NCBI GenBank assembly: GCA_964517075.1
Contig: CAZFAT010000304.1
Location: 1 to 7,056 of the forward strand
DNA length: 7,056 bases
Source: CAZFAT01 sp964517075
Lineage (GTDB): Bacteria; Acidobacteriota; Vicinamibacteria; Vicinamibacterales; SCN-69-37
Direction: 5' to 3'
Positions 1 to 5,000 of the stretch are shown piece after piece (the stretch's first letter is position 1; every line of letters starts with the position of its first letter). A program made the translations under genes and the position numbers. Below the pieces are notes generated by a model. That model made no database searches, had not been told where the DNA came from, and was given only the letters and a program-made list of their open reading frames with translations.

Positions 1-326
1 CGGCCACCGATCGCGATCGGACCTGCTGCGACCGTCGTGACCGGCTGGTAGTACATGAACAGCGCCGCTTCGCCGAACACCTCGCCGCGGTCGAGGACGA
101 ACCAGCCCAGACTCGGATGAAACGCGACGAACTCGGCGTCGGTGGTCGTCTTCCCGTAGCCGGGAATCCCGAACTTCCACGCGCTGCCCCATCCACCGGC
201 CAGCGACCGCACCCGCCCGCCGCGATCGAGCGCGCCGTCCTGCGCCGCTGTCGCCGCCGGCATGACGAGAGCGGCGAGCAGGAGGCCGGCGAGCACCAGC
301 GCACGGCGCAGGCGCCATCGTCGCAA
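1..326 (-). CDS. Exported protein, N-terminal part; possible PagL-like (acyloxyacyl hydrolase) beta-barrel
   Basis: The 5' end of a minus-strand gene; 108 codons are visible and the rest lies beyond base 1. From a TTG start at 326 the first residues are arginine-rich (RRWRLRR), followed by a hydrophobic stretch at about residues 9-24 and a likely cleavage site near ATAAQD (residues 25-30), a standard Sec signal peptide. The mature part has alternating aromatic and glycine-rich strands (WGSAWKFGIPGYGK, FHPSLGWFVL, FGEAALFMYYQP), as in small outer-membrane beta-barrels. The order 'GxGK... F.P.LGWxL... GE.ALFxY' recalls PagL/acyloxyacyl-hydrolase-like proteins, but their catalytic His/Ser/Glu would lie beyond the window, so that function is only a suggestion. 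TTG is chosen because the next in-frame ATG (263) would destroy the signal peptide. No Shine-Dalgarno is visible and the repeat array begins exactly at the start codon. The gene is fairly certain, its function is not. Confidence 0.68.
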   Translation of the reverse strand, partial: MRRWRLRRALVLAGLLLAALVMPAATAAQDGALDRGGRVRSLAGGWGSAWKFGIPGYGKTTTDAEFVAFHPSLGWFVLDRGEVFGEAALFMYYQPVTTVAAGPIAIGG

Positions 327-456
327 TAGCCCGATAGCTCGATCACAATAGCCCAATCGCCCGATCACAATAGCCCAATCGCCGATAACCAATCACGATA
401 GCCCGATAGCCCAATCGCGATAGCCAATAGCCAATCACCAGATAGCCAGATGCACG
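326..456. repeat. Degenerate 6-8 nt tandem repeat, 18 units of the type AT(A/C)(G/A)CC(C)(A/G)
   Basis: Read on the plus strand the block divides without gaps into units such as ATAGCCCG, ATAGCTCG, ATCACA, ATAGCCCA, ATCGCCCG, ATCACA, ATAGCCCA, ATCGCCG, ATAACCA, ATCACG, ATAGCCCG, ATAGCCCA, ATCGCG, ATAGCCA, ATAGCCA, ATCACCAG, ATAGCCAG and ATGCACG. Every unit starts with AT and most end CCA, CCG or CG. A 22-bp stretch (ATCACA, ATAGCCCA, ATCGCC/ATCGCCC) recurs nearly perfectly at 342-363 and 364-384. It is far more AT-rich than the flanking genes and noncoding. It fills the upstream region of the leftmost gene and stops about 15 bp before a -10-like element. I recall similar short AT-phased intergenic repeats from Acidobacteriota genomes; their role is not known to me. 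Confidence 0.85.
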
Positions 457-470
457 TCTGCACCTTCAGT

Positions 471-476
471 TATTCT
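471..476 (+). promoter_or_regulatory. Candidate -10 element TATTCT (leaderless type)
   Basis: TATTCT matches the bacterial -10 consensus TATAAT at four of six positions. It ends 8 nt before an ATG at 485, the same spacing seen at the clearer promoters at 1744-1749 and 1783-1788. It is the first such hexamer after the repeat array and the only evident promoter for the sulfurtransferase gene, whose ATG is 55 nt downstream of the hexamer. No convincing -35 is seen. Confidence 0.4.
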
Positions 477-484
477 TCCGCCCG

Positions 485-544
485 ATGCTCGAGCGCCTGT
501 TCGGCCTCTCGGCCGCCGGCACTGGTGCCTTATGCCCTGTCTGA
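485..544 (+). pseudogene. Short frame resembling the N-terminus of an NCS2/AzgA-type permease; possible remnant or leader peptide
   Basis: The ATG at 485 opens a 19-codon frame ending at TGA 542-544. Its first 13 residues, MLERLFGLSAAGT, closely resemble the start of NCS2 purine permeases; from memory E. coli AdeP/AzgA has MLERVFKLREHGT near its start. In the permeases this continues into the first membrane segments; here the similarity ends and the frame stops after GALCPV. It overlaps the sulfurtransferase start at 532 by 13 bp in a different frame. A -10-like TATTCT lies 8 nt upstream of the ATG. Two readings fit: a deletion fused the promoter and first codons of a lost permease gene to the sulfurtransferase, or this is a translated leader coupled to the next gene. 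The match is short, so chance is not excluded. Confidence 0.3.
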
Positions 545-1350
545 TTGATCCGCGGCCGCTTCAGGCCGACCTGGCCAGCCGTCCGGGGCCGCTCCTCCTC
601 GACGCCCGCCCGGCGCACGAGTTCGCCCGCGGGCAGATTGCCGGCGCCGTGCACCTCGATCTCTGGGGCCTCAGTCTGATCGATACGAGCGACGCACCGC
701 TCCGCGCGTTCAGTTGGATGATCGGCCACCTGTTCTCGCTGCGCGGCGTGCGCCCGGACCGGCCGGTCGTCGTGTACGAGAACGACTCGGGCATTCGCGC
801 CGCGCGGGTGTTCTGGTGGCTCGAGTACCTCGGTCATCGCGACGCGCGCGTGCTCGATGGCGGCGTCAACGCGTGGATGCGCGCCGGCCTGCCGTTGTCG
901 ACCGCCCCGGCGACGCCGGTCGCGAGCGACTGGCACGGCACCCCCACCCCGGATCGCATCGCGACCTGGCAGGATGTGCTGGCGCGCCTCGGCGGGGACA
1001 CCTCGATCGTGGACACGCGCAGCGATGACGAGTACTACGGCCGCGCCGTTCGCGCGATGCGGGGTGGCGCGATTCCTGGCGCCGTTCATCTCGAGTGGAC
1101 ACGGAACCTGGCGCCCGACGGCCGGTTCAAGACCGCCGACGAACTGCGTCTCCTGTACGCGACGGCCGGTGTCGGGCCGGACCGTGAAGTCGTCACCTAC
1201 TGCCAGGGCGGGTACCGAGCGGCGCACACGTATCTCGCGCTCCGCCACCTCGGATTTCCGCGCGTGCGCAACTACACCGGATCGTGGAAGGAATGGGGTG
1301 ATCGCGAGGACCTGCCGATCGAGCGCCCCGGAGAAGACCCGCCGCGCTAG
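532..1350 (+). CDS. Two-domain rhodanese-type sulfurtransferase (thiosulfate/3-mercaptopyruvate sulfurtransferase family)
   Basis: Cytoplasmic enzyme of 272 residues, normal for tandem-rhodanese sulfurtransferases, which move sulfane sulfur from thiosulfate or 3-mercaptopyruvate to a thiophilic acceptor such as cyanide or thiols. The N-terminal domain (about 5-122) has LLLDARPAHEFARGQIAGAVHLD, VVVYEND, FWWLEYLGH and VLDGGVNAW but no cysteine in the loop after VVVYEND, as expected for the inactive half. The C-terminal domain (about 140-262) has SIVDTRSDDEYYG, GAIPGAVHLEW and the active loop CQGGYRAA with catalytic Cys224. Typical loops are CRKGVTA (thiosulfate) or CGSGVTA (mercaptopyruvate), so the loop does not settle the substrate. 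The start is the first ATG giving a full N-terminal domain; it has no good Shine-Dalgarno and overlaps the short frame at 485-544, so translation may be coupled. It is of the SseA/RhdA type. Confidence 0.93.
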   Translation: MPCLIDPRPLQADLASRPGPLLLDARPAHEFARGQIAGAVHLDLWGLSLIDTSDAPLRAFSWMIGHLFSLRGVRPDRPVVVYENDSGIRAARVFWWLEYLGHRDARVLDGGVNAWMRAGLPLSTAPATPVASDWHGTPTPDRIATWQDVLARLGGDTSIVDTRSDDEYYGRAVRAMRGGAIPGAVHLEWTRNLAPDGRFKTADELRLLYATAGVGPDREVVTYCQGGYRAAHTYLALRHLGFPRVRNYTGSWKEWGDREDLPIERPGEDPPR

Positions 1351-1357
1351 CGCGCAG

Positions 1358-1735
1358 CTACAGCCACTTTTTGTCCGCCCACTCGGCCAGGCTCGCGTCC
1401 GTGAGCGCCTGCAGCTCGCGGACGACCTCTGGCGCGGGCACTGCCGTGAAGTTGAAGCACGACTTGCCCTGCATCCGCTTCTTCAGCGCCGGCGTGATGC
1501 GCTTCATGAGCGGCGGCGACATGTAGATGGGCATCAGGTGCAGGCTGACATAGGCCTTGCCGACGCGTACGGAGCCGAAGTCCAGCGGTTGCCCCTTGTG
1601 CTGCGGGAACGGCGAGGGCGACCGCGTCTCGAGGGCGTAGTGGGTCGTCGAGTCGGCGGCAACGGCGAGCCGGCGCGCCGCGGTGGCGAACACCGGCTTG
1701 AGGGCCGTAAACACCGCACCGAAGTCGGCCGGCAT
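1358..1735 (-). CDS. Conserved small protein of unknown function, possibly DUF1801/YdhG-like
   Basis: 125-residue cytoplasmic protein without signal peptide or membrane segment. Recognisable conserved-looking blocks are DSTTHYALET (about 28-37), FGSVRVGKAYVSLHLMPIYM (about 53-72) and LKKRMQGKSCFNF (about 83-95), ending in a short helix with WADKKWL. I have seen proteins with 'YVSYHLMPVY...LKKRMQGKSCFNF' in other bacteria, sometimes grouped with the DUF1801/YdhG fold, but I cannot confirm the family here and give no biochemical role. The start ATG is well supported: a TATGAT -10 hexamer lies exactly 8 nt upstream, implying a leaderless mRNA. The gene converges on the sulfurtransferase with a 7-bp gap and no visible terminator, and diverges from the gene at 1797. 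Confidence 0.85.
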   Translation of the reverse strand: MPADFGAVFTALKPVFATAARRLAVAADSTTHYALETRSPSPFPQHKGQPLDFGSVRVGKAYVSLHLMPIYMSPPLMKRITPALKKRMQGKSCFNFTAVPAPEVVRELQALTDASLAEWADKKWL

Positions 1736-1743
1736 ACCGGCGC

Positions 1744-1749
1744 ATCATA
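1744..1749 (-). promoter_or_regulatory. -10 element TATGAT for the minus-strand gene at 1358-1735
   Basis: On the minus strand TATGAT matches the -10 consensus at five of six positions. Eight bases separate it from the ATG at 1735, which places the expected transcription start at or next to the start codon. No Shine-Dalgarno fits in between. No consensus -35 is evident in the GC-rich bases further upstream. Confidence 0.6.
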
Positions 1750-1782
1750 GCGCCCCGCGACGGCGCCCGCGAGCCTGCGTGC

Positions 1783-1788
1783 TAGCAT
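1783..1788 (+). promoter_or_regulatory. -10 element TAGCAT for the gene at 1797
   Basis: TAGCAT keeps the most important -10 bases (TA at the start, AT at the end). It ends 8 nt before the ATG at 1797, matching the minus-strand promoter on the other side of this 61-bp divergent region. It supports 1797 as the true start over in-frame alternatives further upstream. No clear -35. Confidence 0.55.
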
Positions 1789-1796
1789 CACCGGCG

Positions 1797-2837
1797 ATGG
1801 TTCGACGCGCGTCGGTCGTGGTCGCGGCGGTCTTCGCGCTGGGCTGGTCGGCCGCCTGGCTGCGGACGCCGGCCGAGTCCAGGCCCGCCGCGGATCTGCC
1901 CGCCCGCCTGTCCGATCAGGAGTTCTGGCAGCTCAGCCAGGCGTCGTCGGAACCAGGCGGCCACTTCCGATCGGCGGACATCACCAACCTGACCTCCAAC
2001 GAGCTGTGGTACCAGCACGTCATTCCGGATCTCGTCGCGCGAACGACGCCTGGCGGCGTGTACCTCGGTGTCGGTCCCGAGCAGAACTACAGCTACATGA
2101 CGGCGCTGCGGCCGACCCTGGCCGTGATCTTCGACGTCCGCCGGGGCAACCTCAACCTCCAGCTCATGTACAAGGCCCTCTTCGAGCTCGCGAAGGACCG
2201 CGCGGACTTCGTGTCGCTATTGTTCGCGAAGCCGCGACCGGCCGGACTCGGTCCGAAATCTACCGCGGACGAGATCTTCAGCGCCTTTGCGGGCTCAGAG
2301 ACCAGCGACGTGCTCTACGCCCGGACCCTCGCCGCTATCAGAGCACACCTGACCGGGACACGCGGCCTGCCGTTGCCGGATGGCGACCTGGCCGCCATCG
2401 ACGCGGTCTATCGCGCCTTCTATCTGGGCGGCTTTTACGTGCGCTCGTCCCCCTCGTACTGGGACCTGATGGTCGCAACGGACGCCGCCGGCACCCGCCG
2501 GAGCTATCTGGCGACCGAAGCAAGCTTCGCCTGGCTGAAGGATCTGCACACCCGCAACCTGCTGGTGCCCGTCGTCGGCGACTTCGCCGGGCCGAAGGCC
2601 CTTCGCGCCATCGGCGCGTGGCTGAAAAGCCGCGGCGCCACGGTCACCGCGTTCTACCTCTCGAACGTCGAGCAGTACCTCCTGCAGGACGGCCGCTGGC
2701 ATGCGTTCTGCGCGAACGTCGCGGCGCTGCCGCTCGATCCGTCCAGTACGTTCATCCGCTCGACGTCTGGCGGCGGCAGCGGCTTCGTGAACTCGCTGGG
2801 CGTCATGGCCGTCGAGACGCGCACCTGCGGCGGCTGA
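1797..2837 (+). CDS. Exported or membrane-anchored protein with Rossmann-like glycine motif, function unknown
   Basis: 346 residues. Residues 1-24 form a signal peptide or anchor (MVRRASVVVAAVFALGWSAA). The first conserved-looking block is LSDQEFWQLSQASSEPGGHF (about 38-57), then LTSNELWYQHVIPDLV (65-80). GGVYLGVGPEQNYSY (86-100) followed by VIFDVRRGN (110-118) resembles motif I plus acidic loop of SAM-dependent methyltransferases or other Rossmann folds. A second alpha/beta-looking part is LLVPVVGDFAGPKALRAIGA (255-274) and ATVTAFYLSNVEQYLL (281-296). The C-terminus has a Gly/Ser-rich loop STSGGGSGF. I recall similar proteins as uncharacterised in Acidobacteriota and possibly related to a Leptospira family (LIC_10091), but this is memory only and no enzyme activity should be assigned. 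The start at 1797 is preferred over the in-frame ATG at 1683, which would overlap the divergent gene, skip the promoter and bury the signal peptide. Confidence 0.85.
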   Translation: MVRRASVVVAAVFALGWSAAWLRTPAESRPAADLPARLSDQEFWQLSQASSEPGGHFRSADITNLTSNELWYQHVIPDLVARTTPGGVYLGVGPEQNYSYMTALRPTLAVIFDVRRGNLNLQLMYKALFELAKDRADFVSLLFAKPRPAGLGPKSTADEIFSAFAGSETSDVLYARTLAAIRAHLTGTRGLPLPDGDLAAIDAVYRAFYLGGFYVRSSPSYWDLMVATDAAGTRRSYLATEASFAWLKDLHTRNLLVPVVGDFAGPKALRAIGAWLKSRGATVTAFYLSNVEQYLLQDGRWHAFCANVAALPLDPSSTFIRSTSGGGSGFVNSLGVMAVETRTCGG

Positions 2838-2897
2838 GCGACAGAAATCAGAGTTTTTCAGCAAATCCATCAGGACTTCCCGACGCGTCCGGCGCAC

Positions 2898-2921
2898 GAT
2901 GACCGGCAGGAGGAAGTCATC
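2898..2921 (+). promoter_or_regulatory. Strong Shine-Dalgarno (AGGAGGA) displayed in a hairpin loop before the gene at 2922
   Basis: AGGAGGA at 2908-2914 lies 7 nt before the ATG, a near-perfect ribosome binding site. GATGAC (2898-2903) and GTCATC (2916-2921) are exact inverted repeats, so the RNA could form a 6-bp stem with the Shine-Dalgarno in its 12-nt loop and the start codon directly at the base. A 9-codon frame (ATG 2899 to TGA 2925, MTGRRKSS) spans the same bases and overlaps the gene start as ATGA, so coupled translation is also possible. The rest of the 84-bp gap (2838-2897) is locally AT-rich around 2842-2870 and may hold a promoter, but I see no clear hexamer pair. Confidence 0.6.
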
Positions 2922-3479
2922 ATGACCGCACGACGTCAGATCGTTTCCAGCGCGTTGACCGGCGCGCTGTTCGCGCTGCTGTTTGCTGCTCCCGTCCAGG
3001 CCCAGACGTTTCGCCAGCCGCCCGTCACACAGTCCCTTCCGCCCGTGAGCGCGACCGCCGACCTGTCCGGCCCGCGCTTCGGCCTCACGCTTCTGTCCCA
3101 GGGCGTTGTCGACGCGCTCGAGGAACGCCGCATCACCGTCCGCCCCTACATCTCGCAGTTCGGCTGGCAGTTCGAACGCCAGTTCTTCGCCCGGGGCAGC
3201 GGCGTGACGATGGTCACCGAGTGGGTGGCGCTGGTGGGGGGCCTCGAACAGGGGGTGGTGCTGCCGAGTCTGAGCTGGCTTGTCGGCGTCCGCACGCGTG
3301 ATGGTGCGGAGTTCGGCATCGGTCCCAACATCACGCCGGCGGGCACCGCGCTGGTGTTCGCCACGGGCATGACGTTCCGGACCGGCGCGATGAACGTGCC
3401 CGTCAACGTCGCCGTCGTGCCCTCGAAGCGGGGCACTCGCGTCAGCATCGTCACCGGGTTCAGCCTCCGGCGCCGGTGA
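2922..3479 (+). CDS. Small exported protein of unknown function, probably periplasmic or outer-membrane
   Basis: 185 residues with a clear Sec signal peptide: basic start (TARRQ), hydrophobic core about 7-23, and cleavage expected after AQA (residue 27). The mature part is rich in alternating hydrophobic and glycine residues in strand-like runs: GPRFGLTLLSQG, ISQFGWQFERQFF, SWLVGVRT, GAEFGIGPNITPAGTALVFA, VPVNVAVVPSKRGTRVSIVTG. This looks like an all-beta, possibly barrel, protein of 8 or fewer strands. The phrase 'FGWQFERQF...TEWV.LVGGLEQG' is familiar to me from uncharacterised acidobacterial proteins; no function is known to me. The start is firmly set by the AGGAGGA site. It lies 84 bp after the previous gene and 34 bp before the regulator, in the same direction. 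Confidence 0.88.
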   Translation: MTARRQIVSSALTGALFALLFAAPVQAQTFRQPPVTQSLPPVSATADLSGPRFGLTLLSQGVVDALEERRITVRPYISQFGWQFERQFFARGSGVTMVTEWVALVGGLEQGVVLPSLSWLVGVRTRDGAEFGIGPNITPAGTALVFATGMTFRTGAMNVPVNVAVVPSKRGTRVSIVTGFSLRRR

Positions 3480-3480
3480 C

Positions 3481-3496
3481 CGCGCCGGCCGGCGCG
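3481..3496. repeat. Perfect 16-bp palindrome between stop codon and -10 element
   Basis: CGCGCCGGCCGGCGCG is identical to its own reverse complement. It starts one base after the stop codon of the upstream gene (3479) and ends four bases before the TAGAAT -10 element at 3501, so it covers the spacer where an operator would block RNA polymerase. In RNA it could fold as a 6-bp GC stem with a GGCC loop directly after the stop codon. There is no U-tract, so a classical terminator is unlikely. In DNA this GC-rich a palindrome of this size can arise by chance; its position is what makes it worth noting. Confidence 0.45.
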
Positions 3497-3500
3497 CGGG

Positions 3501-3506
3501 TAGAAT
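3501..3506 (+). promoter_or_regulatory. -10 element TAGAAT for the winged-helix regulator
   Basis: TAGAAT matches the -10 consensus at five of six positions and stands out in an otherwise G/C-only stretch. It ends 7 nt before the GTG at 3514, placing the expected transcription start on the start codon, that is, a leaderless mRNA. It is the main evidence for the GTG start. No good -35 is seen; a weak GTGACC at 3476-3481 is badly spaced. Confidence 0.65.
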
Positions 3507-3513
3507 CCGGGGC

Positions 3514-4983
3514 GTGCCTGCGGAGCCGACCTATGCTTTCGGGCCGTTCCGATTCGACCCGCGCCGCCGGCAGCTCACGCGCGGGAGCGATCCCATCCCG
3601 CTGCTGGATCGTCACGTCGACATCCTCCGTCTGCTCGTGGAACAGGCGGGGCAGATCGTGTCCAAGGACGCTTTGATCGAGGCGGCGTGGAACAACGTCG
3701 CCGTCACGGACAACAGTCTGGAGCAGATCATGTCCGGTCTCCGGCGGCGGCTCGGACCTTCACCCGACGGCGCTCCGTACATCGAAACGCTCTTCCGCCG
3801 GGGCTACCGCTTCCGCGCAGACGTCAGGACGACGGCCGCGCGGCAGACGGACGACGCGCTGGCGGATCTGCTGCTTCCCTATCAGGTGTTCCTGGAGGGG
3901 CGCGCGGCCATCGAGACGCTCGAGCACGACGCCGTCCTGCGCGCGCGCGCCGCTTTCGAGGAGGTGCTCACCGCGTCGCCCGACTACGCCCCTGGCCATG
4001 TCGGACTGGCGAACGCGCACGCGCTGTTGTTCGAGGCGACGCGCGCCGACGAAGCGCCGGACGTGGCCGCCGTGCAGGCCGCCTTGCAGCACGCGCGCGA
4101 CGCGTGCCGCCTGGAGCCCGCCTCAGGGGAGGCCTGGGCCACGCTCGCATTCGTGCTCTCTCGCACGGGCCAGCCTGAGGCGGCGGCCGCCGGGCGACGG
4201 GCGACGGCGCTCGAGCCGGACAACTGGCGCCATCACGTGCGGCTGGCGTACGCCACGTGGGGCGAGCCGCGGCTGCGCGCCGCGCGAGAGGCCACCAAGC
4301 TGCTGCCGGGCCTCGCGCTGGCGCACTGGCTCGGGGCCACCGTGCTCGTGGCGCGCCAGGCCTTCGACGAGGCGACGCGCGAGCTGATTGCCGGCACCGC
4401 GGCGCAGGACCGCCAGCAGGACGGGGGGCGCTTCGGATGCGTGGGCCTGCACCTGCTGCTCGGCCTCGTGTCCCTCGCCCGCGACGACGAGCCGGCCGCG
4501 GAACAGGAACTCGCGCGCGAACTGGCGTTCGAGTCAGCCGGCCACGTCTACGCCCGCCAGGCGTCTGCACACACGTGGTTCGCGCTGGGCGCCATTCGGC
4601 TGCGCCAGGCGCGGACCGCCGATGCCGTGGCCGCGTTCGACCGGGCACTCGAGCGCCTGCCGGCGCACGCGCCGACCCTGGCAGTGCTGAGCGCCATCGC
4701 CGATAGAGGCCGTCGCCGCGGCCTTCGCACGCGGCTCGACGCGCGCATCGCCGCGCTCGACGGACACGGGGCGAGGGTCGAGGCTGCGATGGCTCGCAGT
4801 GTGGGCGACGTCCTGGCGGACCGCCATGCTGACGCCGCACGCCGCGTGCTGGCTGCGTTGCAGACCGCGCCGCCGGGCAGCAGCGCCGGCTGGACGCTGC
4901 CGGTGGAGCCGCTCCTACAGGTGGCCACCCATGCCGACGCATGGGCGGCCGTGCTCGCCGCCCTTCGGGAGCGGGCGGCGTAG
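3514..4983 (+). CDS. Winged-helix (OmpR/PhoB-type) DNA-binding protein with TPR-like C-terminal domain
   Basis: 489 residues from a GTG start. Residues 7-103 form a PhoB/CadC-type winged helix: FGPFRFDPRRRQL, LLDRHVDILRLLVEQAGQIV, KDALIEAAW, the recognition helix around VTDNSLEQIMSGLRRRLG (64-81) and the wing YIETLFRRGYRF (89-100). There is no receiver domain and no transmembrane helix, unlike ToxR/CadC, so it should be cytosolic. The remainder (about 115-489) is alpha-helical with TPR-like pairs, for example ARAAFEEVLTASPDYAPGHV, AWATLAFVLSRTGQPEAA and AVAAFDRALERLPAHAPTLA. Such winged-helix/TPR proteins are common in Acidobacteriota; ligands or partners are generally unknown. The TPRs probably sense a protein or small molecule. 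The GH16 gene follows after 17 bp, so it is the obvious regulatory target (inference). The upstream 16-bp palindrome could be its own operator. Confidence 0.9.
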   Translation: MPAEPTYAFGPFRFDPRRRQLTRGSDPIPLLDRHVDILRLLVEQAGQIVSKDALIEAAWNNVAVTDNSLEQIMSGLRRRLGPSPDGAPYIETLFRRGYRFRADVRTTAARQTDDALADLLLPYQVFLEGRAAIETLEHDAVLRARAAFEEVLTASPDYAPGHVGLANAHALLFEATRADEAPDVAAVQAALQHARDACRLEPASGEAWATLAFVLSRTGQPEAAAAGRRATALEPDNWRHHVRLAYATWGEPRLRAAREATKLLPGLALAHWLGATVLVARQAFDEATRELIAGTAAQDRQQDGGRFGCVGLHLLLGLVSLARDDEPAAEQELARELAFESAGHVYARQASAHTWFALGAIRLRQARTADAVAAFDRALERLPAHAPTLAVLSAIADRGRRRGLRTRLDARIAALDGHGARVEAAMARSVGDVLADRHADAARRVLAALQTAPPGSSAGWTLPVEPLLQVATHADAWAAVLAALRERAA

Positions 4984-4988
4984 GAATC

Positions 4989-4993
4989 AGGAG
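4989..4993 (+). promoter_or_regulatory. Shine-Dalgarno AGGAG for the GH16 gene
   Basis: AGGAG lies 7 nt before the ATG at 5001, inside the 17-bp gap after the regulator stop codon. It selects 5001 as the start over the in-frame ATG at 4941, which lies inside the regulator gene and would put an Arg/Gly-rich stretch before the signal peptide. The short gap indicates co-transcription with the regulator. Confidence 0.8.
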
Positions 4994-5000
4994 ACCCTCA

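Noticed and set aside
326..456. Repeat block as a CRISPR array
   Set aside because: Units are only 6-8 nt, degenerate and contiguous, without spacers; no cas-like gene is present.
466..1248. Minus-strand frame opposite the sulfurtransferase
   Set aside because: Antisense shadow; the plus-strand frame has complete rhodanese domains with the active-site cysteine.
1351..1357. Shared bidirectional terminator between the convergent genes
   Set aside because: Only 7 bp separate the stop codons and no inverted repeat is visible there.
1683..1796. In-frame ATG at 1683 as start of the gene at 1797
   Set aside because: It would overlap the divergent gene by 53 bp, bypass the TAGCAT promoter and put 38 Arg/Pro-rich residues before a good signal peptide.
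2833..2862. GCTGA...TCAGC with T5 as a terminator after the gene ending at 2837
   Set aside because: The stem is only 5 bp with a 20-nt loop and the T-run lies inside the loop rather than after the stem.
2006..2902. Plus-strand frame of about 298 codons inside the gene at 1797
   Set aside because: Shifted frame of a gene with convincing signal peptide and motifs; composition is Arg/Pro-rich.
4941..5000. In-frame ATG at 4941 as start of the GH16 gene
   Set aside because: Lies within the regulator gene and displaces the signal peptide; ATG 5001 has a Shine-Dalgarno at ideal spacing.
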